Assembly (NCBI GenBank): GCA_013140765.1
Contig: JABFSE010000003.1
Span: 62,001-126,000, forward strand
Source of the DNA: Sulfuriferula sp.
GTDB lineage: Bacteria > Pseudomonadota > Gammaproteobacteria > Burkholderiales > Sulfuriferulaceae
Reading direction: 5' to 3'
DNA length: 64,000 nucleotides
Positions 17,355 through 25,590 of the stretch are shown here, one piece after another; position 1 is the stretch's first letter, and each line of letters opens with the position of its first letter. The notes under the pieces were generated by a model. That model made no database searches. It saw only the letters and a program-made list of their open reading frames with translations, and was not told the DNA's origin. The position numbers and the translations under genes are program-made.

Positions 17355-19487
17355 ATGCCCGAACTCGAACAAATCAGCCCGCAACTTAGTTACTTAAAGG
17401 CAGAAGATGCCGCGCAAGTACAGGCGGCGTTCGAGTATAGTCGGGCGGCACATGAAGGACAATTCCGCAAAAGCGGCGAGGCTTATATCAGCCACCCTGT
17501 CGCCGTTGCGGGCATTTTGGCGCAATGGCATTTAGACGCGCAAGCCTTAATGGCGGCGTTGTTGCACGATGTGGTTGAAGATACACCCACCACCAAAGAA
17601 GAAATCGCCGCACTGTTTGGCAAGCCTGTTGCCGATTTAGTCGATGGCGTTTCTAAGCTGGACAAAATCGAGTTTCAAACGGCTGTTCATGCGCAGGCGG
17701 AAAATTTCCGCAAAATGCTGTTGGCGATGGCACGTGATGTGCGCGTGATTTTGATTAAACTCGCCGACCGTTTGCACAATATGCGCACGCTGGAATCTAT
17801 GCGCCCTGATAAACAACGGCGTATCGCGCAAGAAACCGTCGATATTTATGCGCCTATTGCTAACCGACTTGGGCTAAACAGCTTATACCAAGAGCTGGAT
17901 GATCTCAGCTTTCACTATCTATACCCCAATCGTTCTCGCGTCTTGGCGCAAGCAGTTAAAGCCGCACGCGGCAATCGCCGTGAAGTGGTCGAAAAAGTAC
18001 GTGAAGCTATCGGGCATAAATTAGCTGACGGCAAAGTCCACGCACTAGTAACGGGGCGTGAGAAGCACTTGTTTAGCATTTACAAGAAAATGCAGGAAAA
18101 ATCACTCGCGTTTTCAGAAGTGTTTGATATTTATGGCTTTCGTGTGCTGGTGGACGACATACCTTCGTGCTATTTGGCGTTGGGCTATTTGCATGGTTTG
18201 TATAAGCCCATACCGGGCAAATTCAAGGATTATATTGCTATCCCCAAAGCCAATGGCTATCAATCGTTGCACACCACTTTGTTTGGTCCATTTGGCACGC
18301 CGATAGAAATCCAAATCCGCACTCAAGACATGCACAAGCTCGCTGAAGCAGGCGTGGCATCGCATTGGCTGTACAAAACCAGTGATGCCAGCATCAACGA
18401 TGTACAGCAAAAAACCCATCAATGGCTGCAGTCTTTGCTAGAAATTCAAGAAGGCGGTGGCGATTCTGCTGAGTTCTTAGAGCATATCAAAGTCGATTTA
18501 TTCCCCGATGAAGTTTATGTGTTCACGCCCAAAGGCAAAATCATGTCATTGCCGCGCGGTGCGACAGCGGTGGATTTTGCTTACGCCGTGCATACCGATG
18601 TCGGCAATCATTGCACCGCCGTCAAGGTGAATGGCGAGCTCATGCCCATGCGCACTTTGTTACGCAACGGCGATCAGGTGGAAGTCATCACTTCACCCAC
18701 TTCGCGTCCTAACCCAGCTTGGGTAAATTTTGTCGTGTCTGGCAAAGCGCGTGCGCATATCCGCCACTATTTACGCACCATGCACGCCGAAGAATCCGTT
18801 GTGCTGGGCGAGCGTTTGCTTAATCAGGCTTTCCGTGCGCTAGGCGCAGACCCGACTCAAATACGCCCCAGTTGCTGGGAACGCGTGCATAAGGAAACAG
18901 GTAAAAGCCGTGGTGAAGTGCTAACAGACATTGGGCTGGGCAAACGCTTGAATATCGTCGTTGCCCGCCAATTGATGATGCAGGAGCAAAATCTGCCTAA
19001 CCCACGTCAACACGGCGCTATCGCCATACGTGGCTCTGAAGGCGTTGCTGTGCAGTTGGCTAAATGCTGTAGCCCTATTCCTGGCGACCCGATAATTGCG
19101 TTTATCAAATCCGATCAGGGTTTGGTGATACACACCCATGACTGTAGCGCGATTAAGCATTATCGTGACGACCCTGATAAGTGGCTGGATGTGGAATGGG
19201 AGCCTGATTTACATAAGATGTTCGATGTCAACATTCAGCTTATCGTGCTTAACCAGCGCGGCGTGTTAGCGAAACTGGCCGCTGCGATTGCCGACCAAGG
19301 CTCTAACATTGACAACGTTGCGATGGGCGAAGACGACGGCAGTCAATACACTACCATGCACTTCACCCTGCAAGTCGAACAACGTATGCACCTCGCCCGC
19401 ATCATGCGTGCGCTACGCTCGCTCCCTGAAGTCGTGCGCATTACGCGAGTGAAAAATAAACAGAAAGACGGCAAGGGCCATCAATAA
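17355..19487 (+). CDS. spoT: (p)ppGpp synthetase/hydrolase, SpoT type
   Basis: The 710-residue alarmone enzyme. The HD hydrolase domain is intact (ALLHDVVEDTPTTKEE at about 63-78, LIKLADRLHNMRTL). The synthetase domain has FDIYGFRVLV and GKFKDYIAIPKANGYQSLHT; the basic (R/K)XKD form rather than the acidic EXDD form marks the bifunctional/SpoT class. TGS (VYVFTPKGKIMSLP), a conserved cysteine region (AKCCSPIPGDPI) and a C-terminal ACT domain follow. It is last in the gmk-rpoZ-spoT set; about 40 bp later the control region of the next operon begins. Confidence 0.97.
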   Translation: MPELEQISPQLSYLKAEDAAQVQAAFEYSRAAHEGQFRKSGEAYISHPVAVAGILAQWHLDAQALMAALLHDVVEDTPTTKEEIAALFGKPVADLVDGVSKLDKIEFQTAVHAQAENFRKMLLAMARDVRVILIKLADRLHNMRTLESMRPDKQRRIAQETVDIYAPIANRLGLNSLYQELDDLSFHYLYPNRSRVLAQAVKAARGNRREVVEKVREAIGHKLADGKVHALVTGREKHLFSIYKKMQEKSLAFSEVFDIYGFRVLVDDIPSCYLALGYLHGLYKPIPGKFKDYIAIPKANGYQSLHTTLFGPFGTPIEIQIRTQDMHKLAEAGVASHWLYKTSDASINDVQQKTHQWLQSLLEIQEGGGDSAEFLEHIKVDLFPDEVYVFTPKGKIMSLPRGATAVDFAYAVHTDVGNHCTAVKVNGELMPMRTLLRNGDQVEVITSPTSRPNPAWVNFVVSGKARAHIRHYLRTMHAEESVVLGERLLNQAFRALGADPTQIRPSCWERVHKETGKSRGEVLTDIGLGKRLNIVVARQLMMQEQNLPNPRQHGAIAIRGSEGVAVQLAKCCSPIPGDPIIAFIKSDQGLVIHTHDCSAIKHYRDDPDKWLDVEWEPDLHKMFDVNIQLIVLNQRGVLAKLAAAIADQGSNIDNVAMGEDDGSQYTTMHFTLQVEQRMHLARIMRALRSLPEVVRITRVKNKQKDGKGHQ

Positions 19488-19528
19488 GCTGCTGGTTAAT
19501 TTATTTGTGCGACAATGTCACCACACGC

Positions 19529-19586
19529 CTTAAGTTTCCCTTAAGTATTCAGCCATTATCATTTAAGCTCTTCAAACTTAAGGGGC
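19529..19586 (+). promoter_or_regulatory. Tandem CTTAAG box (PmrA/QseB-like) before the membrane-protein/two-component operon
   Basis: CTTAAG (19529-19534), five bases, then CTTAAG (19540-19545): a direct repeat with 11-bp period, the form bound by OmpR-family regulators of the PmrA/QseB group. Further half-sites TTTAAG (19562-19567) and CTTAAG (19577-19582) follow. The last runs into the ribosome site AGGGG 5 nt before the ATG at 19591. The same repeat with the same spacer occurs before the PepSY gene at 22370. Sequence is seen; binding by the regulator at 20350 is inferred. Confidence 0.7.
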
Positions 19587-19590
19587 TATC

Positions 19591-20346
19591 ATGAACAGCA
19601 CATCAAAATTACTCAATCGCGTACCAGAAATAACATTATTTTTCTGGATTATCAAAATCATGGCAACAACGGTGGGTGAAACAGCGGCAGATTTTCTGTC
19701 GTTTACGATGGGTTGGGGGCTGGTGACAACTTCTTATTTCGTCAGCGGCTTGTTAGTGTTGGCTTTATTTGTGCAATTCAAGTTAAAACGTTACGTCCCG
19801 ACCAGTTACTGGCTAGTCGTGTTGCTGGTGAGTGTAGTTGGAACGCTGATTACGGATAATTTAGTGGATAATCTAGGCGTGACTTTGATAACGCTAACGA
19901 CGGTGTTTAGCATCGCCTTAGCGGCAGTCTTTGCGATTTGGTACGCACGCGAAAAAACTTTATCCATACACAGCATACACACGGCTAAACGTGAAGGCTT
20001 TTATTGGGTGGCAATATTACTGACGTTTGCCTTAGGTACGGCGGCAGGTGATTTGGTTGCTGAACATTTTGCCTTAGGTTATGCGCTATCCGCGTTAATT
20101 TTTGGTGCTGTTATTGGTGCGGTAACGTTGGCATTTTATCAATTCAAACTCAATGCGGTGCTGGCTTTTTGGATAGCTTATATCTTAACGCGCCCATTCG
20201 GTGCGTCTATGGGTGACTTGCTCTCACAACCTGTGACTGCGGGCGGTTTAGGCTTAGGTACGGTGGGCACTAGCGCGATATTTTTGGTGGCGATTGTGGT
20301 TGTGATTACGTTGATGACTAAACAACAAAGCAAGCTCGAAGGATAA
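19591..20346 (+). CDS. Polytopic membrane protein, COG4705-like
   Basis: A 251-residue inner-membrane protein with about seven to eight hydrophobic helices. A repeated element places a small, acidic turn at a helix end: TTVGETAADFLS, TLITDNLVDNLG, GTAAGDLVAEHF and GASMGDLLSQP. The four copies suggest internal duplication. It resembles COG4705-type uncharacterised membrane proteins. It is the first gene before the response regulator (3 bp gap) and shares its presumed operator, so it may be a target or accessory of the sensor. Substrate unknown. Confidence 0.8.
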   Translation: MNSTSKLLNRVPEITLFFWIIKIMATTVGETAADFLSFTMGWGLVTTSYFVSGLLVLALFVQFKLKRYVPTSYWLVVLLVSVVGTLITDNLVDNLGVTLITLTTVFSIALAAVFAIWYAREKTLSIHSIHTAKREGFYWVAILLTFALGTAAGDLVAEHFALGYALSALIFGAVIGAVTLAFYQFKLNAVLAFWIAYILTRPFGASMGDLLSQPVTAGGLGLGTVGTSAIFLVAIVVVITLMTKQQSKLEG

Positions 20347-20349
20347 ATC

Positions 20350-21009
20350 ATGCGCCTGTTACTCGTAGAAGATGATGCGATGATAGGCGAGAGCCTGCAT
20401 GAGGCACTCGCCAGTGAAAATTACGCGGTGGATTGGGTGCGTGACGGACGTAGTGCTGAATTAGCTTTGGATAACGGCGTGTATGATTTGTTGTTGTTGG
20501 ATTTGGGCTTGCCCAAAAAACAAGGTTTGCAGGTATTAAGCGAATTGCGTCAACGCGGCGGCGACGTGCCTGTGCTGATTATCACTGCACGCGATGCGAC
20601 GGCAGACCGCGTCGCGGGCTTAGATGCTGGCGCGGATGATTACTTGGTCAAACCATTTGATTTAGACGAGCTATTTGCCCGTGTGCGTGCGCTATTACGT
20701 CGCCATGCAGGGCGGGCGCAACCTGTGATTACGCATGGCGCAGTGACGCTCAACCCAGCCAGTCGCGAGGTATTTTTAGATAAGCAATTATTGAGCTTAT
20801 CCGCACGCGAATTTTCCTTGTTGCAAGCCTTACTCGACCCACCTGGACGGGTGCTGTCATTGGCGCAGATGGAAGAAAAACTGTACGGCTGGGATCAAGA
20901 AATCGGCAGCAATGCCGTCGAAGTGTATATCCATCACTTGCGTAAAAAATTGGGTGCGGATTTTATACGCAATGTCCGTGGCGTGGGTTACAAAGTGGTA
21001 ACGCTGTGA
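20350..21009 (+). CDS. OmpR-family response regulator (QseB/PmrA-like)
   Basis: The 219-residue regulator has a receiver domain with phosphorylation site D51 (LLLLDLGLPKKQG), the acidic pair at 8-9 (VEDDA), T79 (LIITARDA) and K101 (YLVKPFD). A winged-helix DNA-binding domain follows (LSAREFSLLQALLDPPGR, EVYIHHLRKKL, RNVRGVGYKV). The closest well-known groups are QseB, PmrA and TctD. It overlaps the sensor gene by GTGA. The matching CTTAAG boxes at 19529 and 22370 are its likely targets. Confidence 0.93.
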   Translation: MRLLLVEDDAMIGESLHEALASENYAVDWVRDGRSAELALDNGVYDLLLLDLGLPKKQGLQVLSELRQRGGDVPVLIITARDATADRVAGLDAGADDYLVKPFDLDELFARVRALLRRHAGRAQPVITHGAVTLNPASREVFLDKQLLSLSAREFSLLQALLDPPGRVLSLAQMEEKLYGWDQEIGSNAVEVYIHHLRKKLGADFIRNVRGVGYKVVTL

Positions 21010-22334
21010 AATCCATACGCCAACAACTGCTCATTTGGCTCATCACGGGGATGTTCGTGAGCGTCGCCTTGGCGGGTGTGAGCATGTACTGGTTGGCGCA
21101 AGATGAAGCGAATGAGCTATTCGATGCCCAAATAAAACAACTCGCCACCTCACTACCTAACCATCTTAATATCATTACAATACACAATACCGACGAAGAC
21201 CCTGAAGAAAATAGCGTCGTGCAAATCTGGAATCTGCGCGGAGAGCTACGCTTTGCCACCCATCCTACGCACACTTTCCCACGCTATCCACAAACAGACG
21301 TACACACGGTGGAATTTCAAGGTCAACAATGGCGCATTTATGGCGCGTATCATCGCGGGCAATATGTGCAAGTTGCTCAACCCATGACCGTGCGTGAAGA
21401 ATTAGCGGTAGGCTTGGCGGTGCGTATGTTAATCCCATTTGCTGTCTTAATCCCGATATTGGCGGGCATGATATGGCTGGTCGTTGGGCGCAGTTTACGT
21501 CCATTGCAAACAGTCACCAACGCGGTAACTGAACGTCATGCCGATGCCATGCAAGCATTAGACGAAACTGATTTGCCACTAGAAATACTGCCTCTAGTGG
21601 TCGCACTTAATCAACTATTAGCGCGGCTTAATTTAGCCATCGCCGCACAACGCGCATTTGTCGCCGATGCGGCACATGAGCTACGCAGCCCATTGACCGC
21701 ACTTAAACTACAACTGCAACTCACCGAACGCGCTGTGAGCGACGAACAACGCGCTATCGCATTCAACAAACTGCACCAGCGTTTAGATAGAAGCACCCAT
21801 CTGGTACAACAGCTACTGGTATTAGCACGTAGCGAACCGCCTGTAGCATCTATCGCCATGCGCGATGTTGACCTTAGTGAGTTAGCGCACACTGTCGCAC
21901 AAGACTATGCAGAGCAGGCAGTTGCACGCAATATAGCGATGCAACTCGACATACAGCCACACGTTATCACGGCAGGCGTAAGCGCGGACTTATACATACT
22001 TATTAGCAATTTAGTCGATAACGCCCTCCGTTACACGCCAGCAGATGGTAATGTGCGCCTACGTGTCACATCCGAAGGCGGCGTGCCGATATTGCGCGTG
22101 ATAGACACGGGCATGGGCATACCTGTAGCAGATCGTGAACGTGTATTCGACCGCTTTTACCGTATCATGGGAACAGCAACCACAGGCAGTGGACTAGGCT
22201 TGGCTATCGTGCACAATATCGCCACTGCGCATCAGGCAAAAATCAATCTGGAAGACAACCCTGTTGAATCGGGTTTAATGGTCGTCGTGCAATTTGCTAA
22301 AGTCGCGACTGACATATACGCCGAACAACAGTAA
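21006..22334 (+). CDS. Sensor histidine kinase (QseC/PmrB-like)
   Basis: The 442-residue inner-membrane kinase starts with GTG overlapping the regulator stop. The first membrane helix is at about 8-28 and a periplasmic segment of about 110 residues follows. The second helix (LIPFAVLIPILAGMIWLVV) is followed by a HAMP linker. HisKA has the phospho-histidine in DAAHELRSPLTALKL. The ATPase has the N box LVDNALRYTP, G1 DTGMGIP and G2 GSGLGLAIVHNIA. All catalytic motifs are intact. The stimulus is unknown; the relatives suggest metals, peptides or envelope stress. Confidence 0.93.
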   Translation: MKSIRQQLLIWLITGMFVSVALAGVSMYWLAQDEANELFDAQIKQLATSLPNHLNIITIHNTDEDPEENSVVQIWNLRGELRFATHPTHTFPRYPQTDVHTVEFQGQQWRIYGAYHRGQYVQVAQPMTVREELAVGLAVRMLIPFAVLIPILAGMIWLVVGRSLRPLQTVTNAVTERHADAMQALDETDLPLEILPLVVALNQLLARLNLAIAAQRAFVADAAHELRSPLTALKLQLQLTERAVSDEQRAIAFNKLHQRLDRSTHLVQQLLVLARSEPPVASIAMRDVDLSELAHTVAQDYAEQAVARNIAMQLDIQPHVITAGVSADLYILISNLVDNALRYTPADGNVRLRVTSEGGVPILRVIDTGMGIPVADRERVFDRFYRIMGTATTGSGLGLAIVHNIATAHQAKINLEDNPVESGLMVVVQFAKVATDIYAEQQ

Positions 22335-22369
22335 CACTCTGCACAAACATTGCTATTTTATTTTTTCAT

Positions 22370-22386
22370 CTTAAGTTCAGCTTAAG
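22370..22386 (+). promoter_or_regulatory. Tandem CTTAAG box before the PepSY gene
   Basis: CTTAAG (22370-22375), spacer TTCAG, CTTAAG (22381-22386). It has the same half-site and 5-nt spacer as the box at 19529 and lies 75 bp upstream of the PepSY ATG. It suggests that the two-component system also drives this gene from a separate promoter. No clear -10 could be fixed. Confidence 0.7.
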
Positions 22387-22460
22387 TCTATGTCTTTAAT
22401 ATGTTTATCACGGCGGCGAATTTTTCGCTGACCCGTTTAACTTGTTAAAGGAGCTTCATC

Positions 22461-22808
22461 ATGTATAAGCACAGTGTAAAATTTATCGTCGCTTTATTAG
22501 CCGCAATCGGCGCAGCGTCAGTCGTCTATGCAACCCAGATGCCGCGTGAAAATGATGCTTTTGTGGATTTAGCAAAAGCGAAAATCAACATCACCCAAGC
22601 CATCGTTGCCGCTGAACAAGCCACCCCAGGCAAAGCCACCCGTGCCGATCTGGAAAACGAACAGCATGGCTTGGTTTATCAAGTAGAAATCGCCGATGCA
22701 AGCACCAAAAAAGTCAGCGATGTGATGGTTGACGGTGTCAGCGGTAAGGTATTAAGCGTAAAAGCTGATACGGGCGACAAAGGCAAAGACGCACCTGATA
22801 ACGACTAA
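22461..22808 (+). CDS. Periplasmic PepSY-domain protein
   Basis: A 115-residue secreted protein: signal peptide to about residue 25 (FIVALLAAIGAASVVYA), then one PepSY domain (INITQAIVAAEQATPGKATR, GLVYQVEIAD, MVDGVSGKVLSVKAD). A lysine/aspartate-rich end follows. PepSY proteins are thought to modulate periplasmic proteases or bind metals and peptides. AGGAG lies 6 nt before the ATG. Context and the shared CTTAAG box make it a probable member of the two-component regulon. A strong terminator follows. Confidence 0.88.
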   Translation: MYKHSVKFIVALLAAIGAASVVYATQMPRENDAFVDLAKAKINITQAIVAAEQATPGKATRADLENEQHGLVYQVEIADASTKKVSDVMVDGVSGKVLSVKADTGDKGKDAPDND

Positions 22809-22835
22809 TATCACGTCTAATCGACCATAGCACCC

Positions 22836-22872
22836 AACGCTGGATGGCTGAAAAGCTATCCAGCGTTTTTTT
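22836..22872 (+). terminator. Rho-independent terminator after the PepSY gene
   Basis: AACGCTGGAT (22836-22845) pairs perfectly with ATCCAGCGTT (22858-22867). The stem continues through a G-U and three more pairs to a GAAA loop and is followed by a run of seven T. It overlaps the last codons of the convergent COG0523 gene, whose stop lies within the stem. The minus strand has no T run, so it acts for the plus strand only. Confidence 0.9.
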
Positions 22873-23929
22873 GCCCATCGCTTAGTTGTACTTTGTACGC
22901 GGCATTAAAATCATGCAGCATCTCTGCCACCACTTCCGCTTCAAAATCAGCGATGATAAAAACAAAACGGCTACGGCGGTCGTCGTCAGGCCAGGCTGGC
23001 AATACTACGGGCGGTGAAAAAATCGGCCCTACCGCATGGAGCACGGTGGGCAATGCTTGCCCCTGTAAATTGACTATCGCTTTCATCCGCAATACCCATT
23101 TTGCGCGGTTTTTGAGCAACATTTGCAAAGCGGCATTGATGGCTTCCCAAGCCAATGGCTCATCGAAAGTCAAGCTGAATGAACGTATGCGGTCATCATG
23201 CACGGTATCCAGCTTGACGACTGGTTTGCCACCCAACTTACCCGCCTGTATCGGGCGGTAACGCGCCTGATTGAGCCATAGTACGACATCGGCAGTTTTA
23301 TGCGCCAGACTAAATAGCCCTGCATCAAGGATGAGCGCAGGATTAACCTCGCCTTGCGTCACCAATAAAATAGGTGCGGCTGGATTGAGTATGCTCAAGC
23401 GTTGGCGTAGCGCGGCAACTTGCGCCTCGCCTGCTAAATCTGCTTTGGTAATTAGCAATCGGTCTGCCACCGCAATTTGCTTAACCGCTTCAAAATAGCT
23501 ATCTAATTGCTGCTCCGCCAACACGGCATCGACCGTGGTGACTACACCTGTAAGCGCAAAACGTGCGGCTATCCAGCGATCATTAAGCAGCGTTTCGAGT
23601 ATGGGGGCTGGGTCGGCAATGCCTGTGGTTTCGATAATCACGCGCTCAAATTGCGGCACGTCGCCACTTTTTGCCGCCATAAATAAATTGCGCAACGTCG
23701 GTGACAACGAGCCCGACACGGTACAGCAAATACAACCACCTTGGAGCAAGGCTAACGGCCCTTCGGTTTTTTGCAATAACTGATGATCCAAGCCTATTTC
23801 GCCAAATTCGTTCATAATAATAGCCGTATGCGGCAATTGCGCGATAAGCTGATTTAACAACGTGGTTTTTCCGCTACCTAAAAAACCTGTTAATAGCATC
23901 ACAGGAATGCGCTGAATTTCATCTACCAT
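22856..23929 (-). CDS. COG0523 (CobW/YjiA family) GTPase, putative metal chaperone
   Basis: A 357-residue G3E GTPase. Walker A is GFLGSGKTT (15-23), the metal site is GGCICC (C66, C68, C69), the Walker B/switch region is VIIETTGIADPAPI and the base-specific motif is ITKADLAG. The C-terminal CobW domain runs from about residue 230. Members deliver zinc, cobalt or other metals; no histidine-rich tail is present to point to one. No cobalamin gene is adjacent. It is divergent from speD with 25 bp between starts, and no Zur-type palindrome was recognised there. Confidence 0.92.
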   Translation of the reverse strand: MVDEIQRIPVMLLTGFLGSGKTTLLNQLIAQLPHTAIIMNEFGEIGLDHQLLQKTEGPLALLQGGCICCTVSGSLSPTLRNLFMAAKSGDVPQFERVIIETTGIADPAPILETLLNDRWIAARFALTGVVTTVDAVLAEQQLDSYFEAVKQIAVADRLLITKADLAGEAQVAALRQRLSILNPAAPILLVTQGEVNPALILDAGLFSLAHKTADVVLWLNQARYRPIQAGKLGGKPVVKLDTVHDDRIRSFSLTFDEPLAWEAINAALQMLLKNRAKWVLRMKAIVNLQGQALPTVLHAVGPIFSPPVVLPAWPDDDRRSRFVFIIADFEAEVVAEMLHDFNAAYKVQLSDGQKNAG

Positions 23930-23954
23930 TATTGATTTGCCTGTATAAAATTAA

Positions 23955-24314
23955 ATGTCCATCACCGCTCGCCACGCTATGGCAAACTTGCACGGTTGTG
24001 CGTCTAGCCATTATATGACTGAATTGAACGCATTGCGCACGCTGTGCCTGCAAGCTGTTGACGATGCGTGCCTCACTGCGGTGGGCGATACGTTTCATCA
24101 ATTTAACGGCGGCAATGGCATTACGGGTGTCGTCCTGCTGGCTGAATCCCACCTCGCCATTCATACCTGGCCTGAGCTGGATTATGTGACACTGGATGTG
24201 TTTGTATGCAACCTGCATTGCGATAATAGCGCGAAAGCGCAACACTTGTTTGAACAGCTCATTACCGCTTTTGCGCCACAGCGCGTACAACGTTATGAAA
24301 CGCGACGCGACTAA
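23955..24314 (+). CDS. speD: S-adenosylmethionine decarboxylase proenzyme
   Basis: A small prokaryotic AdoMetDC (119 residues) giving decarboxylated SAM for spermidine synthesis. The self-cleavage site is LAESHLAIHTWPE: cleavage before the serine yields the pyruvoyl group. LDVFVCN carries the catalytic cysteine. The start RHAMANLHGC matches the family N-terminus. Spermidine synthase (speE) is not in the window. It converges with the permease gene, with 9 bp between stops. Confidence 0.94.
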   Translation: MSITARHAMANLHGCASSHYMTELNALRTLCLQAVDDACLTAVGDTFHQFNGGNGITGVVLLAESHLAIHTWPELDYVTLDVFVCNLHCDNSAKAQHLFEQLITAFAPQRVQRYETRRD

Positions 24315-24323
24315 CCGCCCACA

Positions 24324-25547
24324 TTACTGGTAACGCAACGCATCAATAGGATTCATCAACGCGGCGCGACGGGCGGGATAAAAGCCAAAAAATATACCTA
24401 CCCCTGCCGCCACGCTAAATGCCAGTAGCACAATATCAGGCGTAACCAGCACTGGGAAACCAGCCAGTTTTTGCACCGCCCACGCCCCACCCACCCCTAA
24501 ACCCACGCCGATTAAACAGCCTATGAGCGAGATGGTAATCGCCTCCAGCAAAAACTGTAGCAAAATATCTCTATGCCGCGCACCTATCGCAATGCGTATG
24601 CCTATCTCGCGCGTGCGTTCGGTTACCGACACCAGCATGATATTCATAATCCCGATACCGCCCACTATCAATGAAATCGACGCAATCGCACCTAAAACAT
24701 ACGACATAATGCGCGTCGCGGAAGCACTCGCCTCCGCCATCGCCGACAGATTACGCACGGTAAAGTCGGCATCGGCATCGTCAGCAATACGATGCCGCGC
24801 CCGCAACAATACATTCATTTCTTTTTCTACCGCAGGCATCGCCTCGGCTGACGTTGCTTGCACCATGATGAATTTCACACTACCAGGAAACTGGCTACCG
24901 AACAGCTTACGTTGCGCCGTGGTCACAGGGACAATCACCACATCATCCTGATCGCGCCCGTCCAGACTTTGCCCCTTACTCTCGAGCACGCCGACCACGG
25001 TAAACGGGCTTTGCTTAATGCGTATCGTCTTGCCTATCGGATTTTCATCGCCAAATAAATTATCAACCACCGTCTTACCCAACAACGCCACTCGCGCCGC
25101 ACCGCGCACATCGGCATCGGTAAAAGCAAAGCCTGTCGCCATGCTCCAATTACGCACGCGCAAATAATCGGGTGTCACCCCCGTAATCGACGTGCTCCAG
25201 TTATTGCCAGCATACACCGTCGTCGCTGTCCCTGGCTGTACAGGTGCCGCCGCCTCGATATTGGGCAAATCGGCTATCGCCGCCGCATCAGCCATTTTCA
25301 ACGTAGGCGCAGTTCCCAAGCCCATACGCTGACCGCCAGAGGTGGTCGCACCTGAAAGCACAATAAATAAATTACTCCCCATCGCGCTAATCGTCTCATC
25401 TATCGCACTTTGTGCCCCCTGACCCACTGCCAGCATCAACACCACCGCCGCTACACCAATTATCATCCCGAGCATAGTCAAAAACGAGCGCATACGATTT
25501 GCAATAATCGCCCGCCAAGATTCTGCCAACATCGCTATCGGATTCAT
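24324..25547 (-). CDS. MacB-like ABC permease (FtsX family)
   Basis: A 407-residue permease with one N-terminal helix (SFLTMLGMIIGVAAVVLML), a periplasmic MacB core domain of about 230 residues and three C-terminal helices (YVLGAIASISLIVGGIGIMN and on). The motif MLVSVTERTREIGIRIAIGA is diagnostic. In E. coli MacB the ATPase is fused to this part; here it is a separate upstream gene. It is the last gene of the efflux operon. Substrates of such systems include macrolides, peptides and siderophores; none can be chosen here. Confidence 0.93.
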   Translation of the reverse strand: MNPIAMLAESWRAIIANRMRSFLTMLGMIIGVAAVVLMLAVGQGAQSAIDETISAMGSNLFIVLSGATTSGGQRMGLGTAPTLKMADAAAIADLPNIEAAAPVQPGTATTVYAGNNWSTSITGVTPDYLRVRNWSMATGFAFTDADVRGAARVALLGKTVVDNLFGDENPIGKTIRIKQSPFTVVGVLESKGQSLDGRDQDDVVIVPVTTAQRKLFGSQFPGSVKFIMVQATSAEAMPAVEKEMNVLLRARHRIADDADADFTVRNLSAMAEASASATRIMSYVLGAIASISLIVGGIGIMNIMLVSVTERTREIGIRIAIGARHRDILLQFLLEAITISLIGCLIGVGLGVGGAWAVQKLAGFPVLVTPDIVLLAFSVAAGVGIFFGFYPARRAALMNPIDALRYQ

Positions 25548-25553
25548 AGTGCC

Positions 25554-25569
25554 ACCCCTCCAACGGGGT
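25554..25569 (-). promoter_or_regulatory. Short hairpin covering the permease ribosome site
   Basis: On the minus strand ACCCC (25569-25565) can pair with GGGGT (25558-25554) around a six-base loop. The GGAGG ribosome site of the permease gene falls in the loop and 3' arm, with its ATG 6 nt beyond. This is also the only sizeable gap (43 nt) in the efflux operon. The fold is short and a regulatory role is speculative. Confidence 0.3.
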
Positions 25570-25590
25570 CAGTTCTAACTTTAATACATT

